The notes below the pieces were generated by a model. The model was given only the letters and a program-made list of their open reading frames with translations, was not told where the DNA came from and searched no databases. From Chloroflexota bacterium (lineage in GTDB: Bacteria > Chloroflexota > Anaerolineae > Anaerolineales > Anaerolineaceae), in contig JAAZIH010000205.1 of the NCBI GenBank assembly GCA_012800995.1, positions 1-8,981 of the forward strand: a stretch of DNA of 8,981 nucleotides, written 5' to 3'. Shown piece after piece: positions 1 to 6,584 of this stretch (positions are counted from its first letter, which is position 1; every line of letters starts with the position of its first letter). A program made the position numbers and the translations under genes.

Positions 1-750
1 ATTATCCAAAACACCCCGTCGCAATGCGGCTTTAAGCTCAGCAAGCTCAATGGGCTCGCCCAGCAGGAACTTTTCAGTCAGCGTGTCATCCAGCTCGGCA
101 ATGCGCTCAACCAAAACTGCTCGTTTTAAAGCGACTTCTTCTTTATATTCAGCGGGAATTGCGGTAATGCGGGGTTCTGAGCCCACTTTGTCTTCAAAAT
201 ACCAGGCATCTTCTTCCAGTAGATTAATCATGCCTGTAAAATCGGACTCAGAGCCAATTGGAATTTGCATCTGAACAGCATTTGCGCCCAGGCGTTCGCG
301 AATGCTTTCAATCGTGCGCTCGTAAGAGGCACCTACGCGATCCATCTTATTGGCAAAAGCGATGCGGGGCACAGCATATTTATCAGCCTGACGCCAAACC
401 GTTTCGCTTTGGGGTTCAACGCCTTGTACCGAATCAAAAACGACCACACCACCGTCCAACACACGTAAGGAGCGTTGCACTTCAGCGGTGAAGTCGATGT
501 GACCCGGGGTATCGATGAGGTTCAAGCGATAACCCTTCCACTCAGCGGTTACCGCGGCAGAAACGATAGTAATACCGCGTTCGCGTTCCTGGGGCATCCA
601 GTCAGTGACGGTTGTACCGTCGTCTACGTTACCGATACGATAGGTTTTGCCCGTATAAAACAAAATCCGCTCGGTCGTGGTTGTTTTACCAGCGTCAATA
701 TGGGCAATTACGCCAATATTGCGATATCGATCAAGCGGAAATTCTGTCAT
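1..750 (-). CDS. fusA: Elongation factor G, N-terminal 250 codons (partial)
   Basis: EF-G is the cytoplasmic GTPase that drives tRNA-mRNA translocation on the ribosome and, with RRF, ribosome recycling. The reading frame is open from the ATG at 748-750 to the window edge, so only the 5' part is present. The GTPase motifs are intact: G1 A-H-I-D-A-G-K-T at residues 16-23, switch I R-G-I-T-I at 58-62, G3 D-T-P-G-H at 80-84, and G4 N-K-M-D at 134-137. The start follows a weak Shine-Dalgarno-like AGAGAA and aligns with the usual EF-G N-terminus ([17 protein letters not shown]). It lies 33 bp after the rpsG stop, as expected for the str operon. Switch I reads [11 protein letters not shown] rather than the E. 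coli-type VHDGAATMDWM, which I think is a lineage form. Identification as a translational GTPase of the EF-G type is very secure. Confidence 0.97.
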   Translation of the reverse strand, partial: MTEFPLDRYRNIGVIAHIDAGKTTTTERILFYTGKTYRIGNVDDGTTVTDWMPQERERGITIVSAAVTAEWKGYRLNLIDTPGHIDFTAEVQRSLRVLDGGVVVFDSVQGVEPQSETVWRQADKYAVPRIAFANKMDRVGASYERTIESIRERLGANAVQMQIPIGSESDFTGMINLLEEDAWYFEDKVGSEPRITAIPAEYKEEVALKRAVLVERIAELDDTLTEKFLLGEPIELAELKAALRRGVLDN

Positions 751-783
751 TTTATTCTCTAAAAAAGTTAAAGTACGGCCGTA

Positions 784-1254
784 TTAGATACGGAAGTGAG
801 AAAACGCACGGTTGGCTTCAGCCATTCGATGGGTTTCCTCTTTGCGGCGAATGGATGCGCCTTGATTTTCGGCAGCGTCCATAAGTTCCGCAGCAAATTT
901 TTCTGGGAATGATCTGCCGGAACGCGCGCGCGATGCTGTGATAATCCAGCGCATCGCTAAAGTGATACGACGTTCAGGAGAAACCTCCATGGGCACCTGA
1001 TAGGTTGAACCACCAACACGACGTGGGCGAACTTCCATAAGGGGGCTCACATTTTTGAGCGCGGTTTCAAAGACTTCAATGCCTTCTTTACCGGTTTTTT
1101 CAGTAATCATATCAAGCGCATCGTAAACCATGGTTGTAGCCAGGCTTTTCTTGCCATTGAGCATGATGCGATTTATGATCATTTGCAAATGAACGTTATT
1201 AAAGCGATCATCGGGTTTAACTTCTCGCTTTTCGGGCTTAATCCTTCTTGACAT
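784..1254 (-). CDS. rpsG: 30S ribosomal protein S7 (uS7)
   Basis: S7 is a primary 16S rRNA-binding protein that nucleates assembly of the 30S head and lines the E site; in E. coli it also represses str mRNA translation. The 156-residue product has the usual length. Family landmarks are the N-terminal MSRR, the central V-R-P-R-R-V-G-G-S-T-Y-Q-V-P segment near residues 75-88, and the C-terminal THRMAEANRAFSHFR near 141-155. The ATG at 1252-1254 is preceded by a strong GAGGAG ribosome binding site. It sits between rpsL (79-bp gap) and fusA (33-bp gap), the standard str order. Nothing in the sequence suggests truncation. Confidence 0.98.
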   Translation of the reverse strand: MSRRIKPEKREVKPDDRFNNVHLQMIINRIMLNGKKSLATTMVYDALDMITEKTGKEGIEVFETALKNVSPLMEVRPRRVGGSTYQVPMEVSPERRITLAMRWIITASRARSGRSFPEKFAAELMDAAENQGASIRRKEETHRMAEANRAFSHFRI

Positions 1255-1275
1255 AAATGCTCCTCAATCTAAACA

Positions 1276-1311
1276 AGGCACAACGTTACACTATTTATGG
1301 TAGGCGTGCCT
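1276..1311 (-). promoter_or_regulatory. Inverted repeat between rpsL and rpsG (possible S7 site)
   Basis: On the mRNA strand AGGCAC pairs with GTGCCT across a 24-nt loop, just upstream of the rpsG ribosome binding site. In E. coli the S12-S7 intercistronic region carries the S7 autoregulatory site, so this position suits such a control element. The 6-bp stem is short and no residue-level match to the E. coli site was seen, so the role is a guess from position. Confidence 0.25.
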
Positions 1312-1333
1312 GTACTCGTTTCTCTCTATGCTA

Positions 1334-1750
1334 TTATTCCGCGCGTTTGGCGCCGTATTTCGAGCGTCCTCGTTTGCGGTTGTTTACACCGGTGGAGTCC
1401 AGGGTACCACGCACGACGTGATATCGCACACCGGGCAGATCCTTTACTCTGCCACCGCGAACCAGGACAACACTGTGCTCTTGCAACTGATGACCTTCGC
1501 CAGGGATGTATGCGGTGACTTCCATACCGTTGGAAAGGCGCACACGAGCGATCTTGCGCAAAGCCGAGTTTGGCTTCTTGGGGGTCATGGTACGCACGAT
1601 GGTGCACACACCACGTTTCTGAGGCGCTCCCTTGGGTTGGCGAGTGCGGCGTTGTTTCTCAGAGTTAAGCGTATATTGCAGAGCTGGTGATTTGCTCTTG
1701 GCTTTCTTTGTTCTTCGACCTTGTCGAACCAATTGGTTAATTGTTGGCAC
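1334..1750 (-). CDS. rpsL: 30S ribosomal protein S12 (uS12), long form, GTG start
   Basis: S12 sits at the decoding centre of the 30S subunit and controls tRNA selection accuracy; it is the classical streptomycin-resistance locus. The product is 138 residues. The universal [11 protein letters not shown] block is at about residues 56-66 and [10 protein letters not shown] at 98-107. The lysines equivalent to E. coli K43 and K88 are kept (K58 and K103), so no streptomycin-resistance change is present at these sites. D104, the aspartate that is methylthiolated in many bacteria, is conserved. Between PAL (22-24) and PQKRG (43-47) there are about 15 more residues than in E. coli, as in the Gram-positive-type long S12. 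The start is GTG at 1748-1750, with GGAG about 10 nt upstream; the [13 protein letters not shown]-terminus confirms it. Confidence 0.98.
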   Translation of the reverse strand: MPTINQLVRQGRRTKKAKSKSPALQYTLNSEKQRRTRQPKGAPQKRGVCTIVRTMTPKKPNSALRKIARVRLSNGMEVTAYIPGEGHQLQEHSVVLVRGGRVKDLPGVRYHVVRGTLDSTGVNNRKRGRSKYGAKRAE

Positions 1751-1796
1751 TTTTTCTTTCTCCGTACTATTAAACTCTTTAATAATTTATCATTAG

Positions 1797-1821
1797 GGGT
1801 CATTTTTACTAACTATGACCC
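1797..1821 (-). promoter_or_regulatory. Leader hairpin upstream of rpsL
   Basis: A perfect 7-bp stem, GGGTCAT/ATGACCC, with an 11-nt loop lies in the predicted 5' leader of the rpsL-rpsG-fusA transcript, about 35 nt before the rpsL ribosome binding site. There is no T-tract after it on the minus strand, so it is not a terminator for these genes. On the plus strand it is followed by CGTTTTT and could weakly stop antisense transcription. Its role in translation or mRNA stability is unknown. Confidence 0.45.
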
Positions 1822-1836
1822 GTTTTTACCCTTTTA

Positions 1837-1863
1837 AGGCATGCTAAAAAGATCAGCCTGCCT
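1837..1863 (-). promoter_or_regulatory. Second leader hairpin of the str transcript
   Basis: On the minus strand AGGCAGGCT and AGCATGCCT can form a 9-bp stem with one mismatch and a 9-nt loop. It begins close to the predicted transcription start of the str promoter, so it would sit at the extreme 5' end of that mRNA or within the rpoB read-through message. No T-run follows, so it does not look like an intrinsic terminator of rpoB. Confidence 0.35.
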
Positions 1864-1878
1864 GATGGACGAAAGGGA

Positions 1879-1908
1879 ATTCTAACACGCCCTTCGCTCT
1901 AACGTCAA
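1879..1908 (-). promoter_or_regulatory. Promoter of rpsL-rpsG-fusA, overlapping the rpoB stop
   Basis: The minus strand reads TTGACG at 1908-1903, an 18-bp spacer, then TAGAAT at 1884-1879. Each hexamer matches the housekeeping sigma consensus at five of six positions. The -35 element overlaps the last codons and TGA stop of rpoB. It predicts a start near 1872 and a leader of about 120 nt before the rpsL GTG. No intrinsic terminator separates rpoB from rpsL, so the str genes are probably expressed both from here and by read-through. Confidence 0.7.
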
Positions 1909-4900
1909 GCGATTCTATCGAGAGCCGGAATTTCACTGCCGATATCCAGCAAACCGGTCGAAACGCGGGGTGTTTGACTTCTTTCGTCGTCTTTTCCAAA
2001 GCGAACTATCTCGCCATCGTCCATAATCGCCTCAACCGCAAGGCTCAGCGACTGCAATTCCTTTACCAGCACACGGAAAGCGGCTGGGATACCAGGAGCT
2101 TCAATGGGGGTGCCCTTCACGATGGCTTCATATGTCGCCGTGCGACCCTGAACATCATCCGATTTCACCGTCAGCATTTCCTGCAGGGTATAGGCGGCAC
2201 CATAAGCTTCAAGCGCCCACACTTCCATCTCACCAAAGCGCTGACCACCAAACTGGGCTTTACCACCAAGTGGTTGTTGGGTTACCAGGCTGTATGGGCC
2301 GGTTGAACGGGCATGAACCTTGTCTTCAACCAGGTGATGCAATTTGAGCATACTCATCACACCAATCATCACAGGCTGATCATAGAAGTCACCCGTGCGA
2401 CCATCACGCAAAAGTTGCTTACCCAAAATCGGAACAGGATCGCCAGTTTCAAGTGAGATTAGTCTTGCTTCGTGAATCATCTTTGGCACTTCAATCGTGT
2501 GCTCCATGGTTTTACCGAGTTTCTTCGCCCAAAGCTGCAAACATGCGCGAATCGCGTTATCGTCTTGCTCATCGCGTTGCGGCACAGGAATATTATCTTC
2601 AGGGAAAGCTGTAATCGTCTTGGGATCAAAGCCTTCAGCTTTCAACCATTCAATTAAGGTAGCCCGGCGGGCTAAAACTTCGTTTTCTTTGATGGCAAAG
2701 ATATCATAGTCCTTATCAGCCAAAATGCTTTCAAGATAGAGCAAGCGCACTTCACGATCGTCCAGAATCATTTCGGGGTCGTGTTCAAAGCTTTGAATCC
2801 ATTCCCAGCCCTTTTCAGCTACGACTCGCCAGGCTTCATCAATCATCCAGGCGCGGGCTAATTCCCCGGCGATTTCGGCCTCATTGGCACCATCAAAAAC
2901 AGGTGTAATCGCACGGAAGCCAAGCCGGCTGACTGCCCAACCGAGTTCAGCTTCCAAAACCTGACCAATGTTCATGCGGCCGGGGATACCGAGTGGGTTT
3001 AGAATGATGTCAACAGGGGTACCATCTTCAAGGAAAGGCATGTCTTCAACAGGTAACACCATTGAAACACAACCCTTGTTACCATGGCGTCCTGCCATTT
3101 TGTCGCCAGCGGTGATCTTGCGGCGTTGCGCCACAGAAACGCGCACCATTTTATCAACACCAGCGCTCAAATCAGTATTTTCTTCGCGGGTAAAGACTTT
3201 CACATCCACCACAATACCACGCTCACCATGGGGCATTCGCAAAGAAGTATCCTTAACATCACGTGATTTTTCGCCAAAAATGGCGCGCAGTAAACGCTCT
3301 TCGGGGGTTAGTTCTTTTTCACCCTTGGGCGTAATCTTACCCACTAAGATATCATTCGGCCCGACTTCAGCACCAATGCGTATGATACCGGTTTCATCAA
3401 GATCACGGATGGTATCATCACCCACGTTGGGGATTTCGCGGGTAATCTCTTCGGGACCCAATTTGGTGTCGCGGGCTTCCACTTCGTATTTTTCGATGTG
3501 GATGCTGGTGTAGCGATCGTCCTCGACCAATTTCTCCGAAATCAAAATGGCGTCTTCAAAGTTAAAGCCTTCCCAGGGCAGGAACGCGATGACCACGTTT
3601 TGTCCAAGCGCTAATTTACCATCCTGGGTAGAGGATGAATCGATGATGACCTCATCTTTCTTGATTATCTGTCCTTGCACAACCGCGGGGCGCTGATCGA
3701 TACAGGTGGATTGGTTCGAGCGGTGATACTTGCGCAAATTGTAGATGCGCAAGTCGCCATTGCTTTGTTTCACAACCAGATTATCGCCAGTCACCGAAAG
3801 CACTTCGCCATCCGCTTCTGCCAGAGCAATCTGCCCTGAGTCAGCCACAGCAACGTCTTCCATACCCGTTGAAACAATTGGCACCTGCGGGCGCAGGAGT
3901 GGCACAGCCTGAGTCTGCATGTTTGCACCCATCAGCGCGCGGTTCGCGTCGTCATGTTCAAGGAAAGGAATCAGCGCTGCTGAAATACCCACAACCTGGT
4001 TGGGTGCGACGTCAATATAGTCAATGTCTTCGTAGTTATAAATCGCGAACTGGTTCGCGTAACGACAAGAGTTGCGGTGCAGGAACTCACCGTATTCGTT
4101 CAAAGGCGCGTTAGCCTGGGCGATAACATACTTGTCTTCAGCGTCGGCTGAAAGATATTCATAGTCATCGCTCACGAAAGGTCGCACATCAACGACCTCG
4201 ATGCCCAGCTCTTTTATTTTCTTTGCCATCTTCTTGTCAATGCGGGTTTCCGTCTCGTAAATAATCTCGCCGGTTTCAGGGTCAACGATGTTTTGACGCA
4301 AGAGATGACCTGTCAAATTGGGGTCATCGCCCTTCATGTTTTGATAAACTTTGCGATAGGGTGTTTCGATAAAACCAAATTCGTTCACCTGCGCGTATGC
4401 TGCCAAACGACCAATCAAACCAATGTTCGGGCCTTCCGGGGTCTCAATGGGGCAGATGCGGCCATAGTGCGAGAAGTGAACGTCACGCACGTCAAAGCCG
4501 GCACGTTCGCGGCGTAAACCACCCGGACCAAGCGCCGAGATGGTGCGTTTGTGACGTAGCTCTGAAAGCGGGTTGGTTTCTTCCATGAATTGTGAGAGCT
4601 GGCTTGAACCAAAGAACTCACGCAATGAAGCCACCAGGGGACGAATGTTCACCAAACTCGCAGGAGCCACAGATGCGCCGGCATCGCGAATGGACATACG
4701 TTCTTTAATAACCCGTTCCATACGGCGCAAGCCAACACGCAGCTTGTTTTGAATCAGCTCACCAACGGTCTTCACACGGCGGTTGCCCAGATGGTCAATA
4801 TCGTCTTTGGGGATTTTGCCGTTGTTGACCTGAATCATATGGCGAATGATGCGCACGATATCATGTTTGGTGATCATGCGATGCGAGCCAGGAATGACAT

Positions 4901-5831
4901 CATAGAGGTCAAGCTTTTGATTCAGTTTATAGCGACCGACCAACTCAAGATCATAATGACGGGGGTCAAAGAGTTGCTCTTTGAGGTAGTTTTCGGCGTT
5001 TTCGACGATTGGAGGTTCACCGGGACGTAATCGGCGGTAGAACTCAAGCAAAGCTTCTTTGGCAATATCCTTGTTAGGATCATATTCAGGCTCTTGCGCG
5101 AATGAGTTTTCGATATAGGGATGTTCGGGGTTATTATCCACATCCGCGAACAGCGCCATAATCTCTTCATCGCTGCCTGTTTTCAGGGGCGAATCAGCAA
5201 TGCCATCATCCAATGTCGACAAAGCGCGTAAGAAGACCGTAATGGGCACGGTGCGCTTGCGATTGAACTTGAGGATGATAAAGTCGTTTTTGCGGGTTTC
5301 AAACTCCATCCATGCACCTCGGTCAGGAATCAACTTCGCGGTTGACATCATACGACCAGTGGTGCGGTCCTGGTCTGCTTCAAAATAGACACCAGGTGAG
5401 CGGATGAGCTGCGAAACAACCACACGTTCGGTACCATTAATAACGAAGGTACCCTTTTTGGTCATTTCCGGAAAATCGCCCAGGAAGAGGTCCTGTTTGA
5501 TTGCCTCGGTTTGGTCAGCGCCTTCGAGCAAGACCGAAACATAAAGCGGTCGGGCGTAGGTGAGGTCGCGTTCGAGACATTCTTCAATGGTGTTTTTAGG
5601 TTCTTCAAACCAGAATTGCAGATCGAACTCCCGTGCCAGAGGCGTATCGCTGGGGAAGTGTAAGCGCAAATCATTACCATAAGAGACGATTGGTGAAACT
5701 TCATTAAAGAGATTGGCAAGCCCCTCGGTTTTAAGTCGCTCAAAAGACTCGAGCTGAACTTCAATAAGCTGAGGCAATTCCAACCCAACTGGGATGCGCG
5801 CATAATTTTTAGGGGGCATCAATTCGGTCAT
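1905..5831 (-). CDS. rpoB: DNA-directed RNA polymerase subunit beta
   Basis: RpoB forms one half of the catalytic cleft of bacterial RNA polymerase with beta-prime, alpha and omega. The 1308-residue product is complete. Landmarks in order: lobe motif RSPGVYF in the first fifth; the rifampicin pocket at about 408-435; fork/core [20 protein letters not shown]759/D760 in [11 protein letters not shown] (E. coli E813/D814); K911 and K919 in [12 protein letters not shown] (E. coli K1065/K1073); and the C-terminal [20 protein letters not shown], which contacts beta-prime. The ATG has AGGAG six nt upstream. Oddities: an extra stretch of about 137 residues within 983-1141; E417 and T430 at the positions of rifampicin contacts D516 and R529; and no rpoC downstream, where it normally lies. 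It has its own promoter and a hairpin-bearing leader. Confidence 0.99.
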   Translation of the reverse strand: MTELMPPKNYARIPVGLELPQLIEVQLESFERLKTEGLANLFNEVSPIVSYGNDLRLHFPSDTPLAREFDLQFWFEEPKNTIEECLERDLTYARPLYVSVLLEGADQTEAIKQDLFLGDFPEMTKKGTFVINGTERVVVSQLIRSPGVYFEADQDRTTGRMMSTAKLIPDRGAWMEFETRKNDFIILKFNRKRTVPITVFLRALSTLDDGIADSPLKTGSDEEIMALFADVDNNPEHPYIENSFAQEPEYDPNKDIAKEALLEFYRRLRPGEPPIVENAENYLKEQLFDPRHYDLELVGRYKLNQKLDLYDVIPGSHRMITKHDIVRIIRHMIQVNNGKIPKDDIDHLGNRRVKTVGELIQNKLRVGLRRMERVIKERMSIRDAGASVAPASLVNIRPLVASLREFFGSSQLSQFMEETNPLSELRHKRTISALGPGGLRRERAGFDVRDVHFSHYGRICPIETPEGPNIGLIGRLAAYAQVNEFGFIETPYRKVYQNMKGDDPNLTGHLLRQNIVDPETGEIIYETETRIDKKMAKKIKELGIEVVDVRPFVSDDYEYLSADAEDKYVIAQANAPLNEYGEFLHRNSCRYANQFAIYNYEDIDYIDVAPNQVVGISAALIPFLEHDDANRALMGANMQTQAVPLLRPQVPIVSTGMEDVAVADSGQIALAEADGEVLSVTGDNLVVKQSNGDLRIYNLRKYHRSNQSTCIDQRPAVVQGQIIKKDEVIIDSSSTQDGKLALGQNVVIAFLPWEGFNFEDAILISEKLVEDDRYTSIHIEKYEVEARDTKLGPEEITREIPNVGDDTIRDLDETGIIRIGAEVGPNDILVGKITPKGEKELTPEERLLRAIFGEKSRDVKDTSLRMPHGERGIVVDVKVFTREENTDLSAGVDKMVRVSVAQRRKITAGDKMAGRHGNKGCVSMVLPVEDMPFLEDGTPVDIILNPLGIPGRMNIGQVLEAELGWAVSRLGFRAITPVFDGANEAEIAGELARAWMIDEAWRVVAEKGWEWIQSFEHDPEMILDDREVRLLYLESILADKDYDIFAIKENEVLARRATLIEWLKAEGFDPKTITAFPEDNIPVPQRDEQDDNAIRACLQLWAKKLGKTMEHTIEVPKMIHEARLISLETGDPVPILGKQLLRDGRTGDFYDQPVMIGVMSMLKLHHLVEDKVHARSTGPYSLVTQQPLGGKAQFGGQRFGEMEVWALEAYGAAYTLQEMLTVKSDDVQGRTATYEAIVKGTPIEAPGIPAAFRVLVKELQSLSLAVEAIMDDGEIVRFGKDDERSQTPRVSTGLLDIGSEIPALDRIA

Positions 5832-5851
5832 TCACAACTCCTGTACAAGCT

Positions 5852-5881
5852 AAAAGCGTGGGGGCATAGCCACACCCACGC
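5852..5881 (-). terminator. Hairpin plus T-tract in the rpoB leader (possible attenuator)
   Basis: On the minus strand GCGTGGG pairs with CCCACGC, extended inward by GGC/GCC around a TAT loop with a 3-nt bulge, and followed at once by TTTT. It lies between the rpoB promoter and the rpoB start, so it would be transcribed in the 5' leader about 20 nt before the AUG. The GC-rich stem and T-run resemble an intrinsic terminator, but four T's are short, so it may only partly terminate, or it may act in translation or mRNA stability. Confidence 0.5.
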
Positions 5882-5910
5882 GGAAATTAACGGATAAAGC
5901 GCAATTTATA

Positions 5911-5939
5911 AGTATAAAACAAACTCGTTCGAGAGTCAA
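5911..5939 (-). promoter_or_regulatory. rpoB: rpoB promoter
   Basis: The minus strand shows TTGACT (5939-5934), exactly 17 bp of spacer, then TATACT (5916-5911); both hexamers are five-of-six matches to the housekeeping consensus with ideal spacing. The predicted start is about 75 nt upstream of the rpoB ATG. The spacer contains the 10-bp inverted repeat CTCGTTCGAG (5924-5933), placed where a repressor could block polymerase. This supports rpoB being transcribed independently rather than from an rplJL promoter. Confidence 0.75.
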
Positions 5940-5979
5940 CTGTTTTTCCCAATAAAACCTTAGTTTCCAATGAACTAAT

Positions 5980-5997
5980 AATCATACCACAATGATT
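5980..5997. repeat. 6-6-6 inverted repeat
   Basis: AATCAT, six bases, then ATGATT form a perfect dyad typical in size of a dimeric regulator site. It lies upstream of the rpoB -35 and just before the orphan terminator. It is AT-rich and may be accidental. Confidence 0.3.
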
Positions 5998-6005
5998 CAA
6001 ATATT

Positions 6006-6039
6006 ACAGGCTTTTTTTGAGGAAAAGCCTGTCTTTTTT
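6006..6039 (+). terminator. Orphan intrinsic terminator, plus strand
   Basis: ACAGGCTTTT and AAAAGCCTGT form a perfect 10-bp stem with a 7-nt loop, followed by C and six T's. It works only for plus-strand transcription, because the other strand has no T-run after the stem. Yet no plus-strand gene lies before it; the upstream DNA is the divergent rpoB promoter. It may end a small RNA or antisense transcript, or insulate the next gene. Confidence 0.75.
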
Positions 6040-6088
6040 CCTAATTGCCCGCCGAGTTTTCGCACCATCGCATCCTTAAGCCCCCAAA

Positions 6089-6108
6089 GTCTCATTGAGA
6101 CGTATAAT
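6089..6108 (+). promoter_or_regulatory. Promoter-like stretch with a dyad, upstream of the DUF4298-like gene
   Basis: A perfect TATAAT lies at 6103-6108, 39 bp before the start codon. No good -35 sits 17 bp upstream. A perfect GTCTC-ATT-GAGAC dyad (6089-6101) abuts the -10 and could be an operator or the site of an activator replacing the -35. An alternative reading is TTGAGA (6095-6100) with TATTTA or TTTAAT further down. Confidence 0.45.
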
Positions 6109-6147
6109 AAAAACAGTATTTAATAGAAACAAAAGAAGGTGTAATGC

Positions 6148-6492
6148 ATGAATTTTCAGGAAAAATCAGAGCGATTAATTGCGATGCAGAAGTTGTGTCT
6201 TCAGGTTGAGCAAGACTGCGAAGCCATGGATAAGTTTCTCACCTTTTTAGAGGAGGCGCGTAAACGCCAGCAAGAGTTGTCCTCATTTTATGAAGAAGAG
6301 TGGACGGATCTCGTTTACGACGATGATATCAATCCCAGTGCGGATGCTGACGTGCTGAGTGAGGTACTTTACGAGTATATCCCGGAAGGACATTATTCGA
6401 TTATGAGCGAAGACACCATCTGGAACGCGCTTGTTGACCACCGTGAGTCCCTGCTGAATCTGCTCAAAACCATCGTGCCCATGATTGATTAA
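6148..6492 (+). CDS. Small DUF4298-like protein
   Basis: The 114-residue product is acidic and soluble-looking, with no signal peptide or membrane segment. Residues about 4-45 form a charged helical region likely to be coiled. Then comes F-Y-E-E-E-W (47-52), an acidic linker, and Y-S-I-M-S-E-D-T-I-W-N-A-L (83-95), followed by a C-terminal helix. The order tyrosine-x-x-x-x-tryptophan, acidic stretch, then (V/M)LSED-like motif and final helix matches my recollection of the DUF4298 family, whose function is unknown. The ATG at 6148 has AGAAGGTG seven nt upstream; the ATG at 6144 is in another frame and too close. The gene is monocistronic, with its own promoter and terminator, next to rpoB but on the opposite strand. 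The family call rests on recalled motif order, so it is moderate. Confidence 0.8.
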   Translation: MNFQEKSERLIAMQKLCLQVEQDCEAMDKFLTFLEEARKRQQELSSFYEEEWTDLVYDDDINPSADADVLSEVLYEYIPEGHYSIMSEDTIWNALVDHRESLLNLLKTIVPMID

Positions 6493-6524
6493 ACGCCTCC
6501 CTGACACCAGGAAAGGTGATACCA

Positions 6525-6568
6525 AAAAAGATCAACCGTCAAACGCGCGATTGATCTTTTTATTTTTT
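6525..6568. terminator. Bidirectional terminator between convergent genes
   Basis: AAAAAGATCAA (6525-6535) pairs perfectly with TTGATCTTTTT (6551-6561), an 11-bp stem with a 15-nt loop, followed by ATTTTTT on the plus strand. Because the stem ends in A's and T's, each strand has a T-run at the 3' side, so it can terminate both the gene ending at 6492 and the gene ending at 6585. Confidence 0.85.
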
Positions 6569-6584
6569 CGTGTGTGTTTGTTTT

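Larger units (their letters stand above)
5832..6147. other. Gene-free divergent region between rpoB and the small plus-strand gene
   Basis: No credible coding frame is present in these 316 bases. From left to right it holds the rpoB ribosome binding site and leader hairpin, the rpoB promoter, a 6-bp inverted repeat at 5980-5997, a plus-strand intrinsic terminator at 6006-6039 with no gene in front of it, about 50 bases in which I see nothing, and a promoter-like stretch for the gene at 6148. Confidence 0.8.

Noticed and set aside
774..783. 10-bp palindrome TACGGCCGTA between rpsG and fusA
   Set aside because: It is short, touches the rpsG stop region, does not extend, and has no T-run; likely chance within a tight operon gap.
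1585..1803. Open frame on the minus strand beginning with ATG at 1803
   Set aside because: It overlaps rpsL in another frame, has no ribosome binding site of note, and rpsL is unambiguous.
2968..3513. 181-codon plus-strand open frame antisense to rpoB
   Set aside because: It is the complement of the conserved catalytic part of rpoB; the length reflects codon bias of the real gene, and no family signature is visible.
5924..5935. LexA-like box within the rpoB promoter spacer
   Set aside because: CGAAC and GTTTG are separated by two bases rather than the four of the Bacillus-type box, so there is only a plain 10-bp inverted repeat.
6006..6039. Terminator for an upstream minus-strand gene
   Set aside because: On the minus strand the stem is followed by AATATTTG without a T-run, so it only works in the plus direction.
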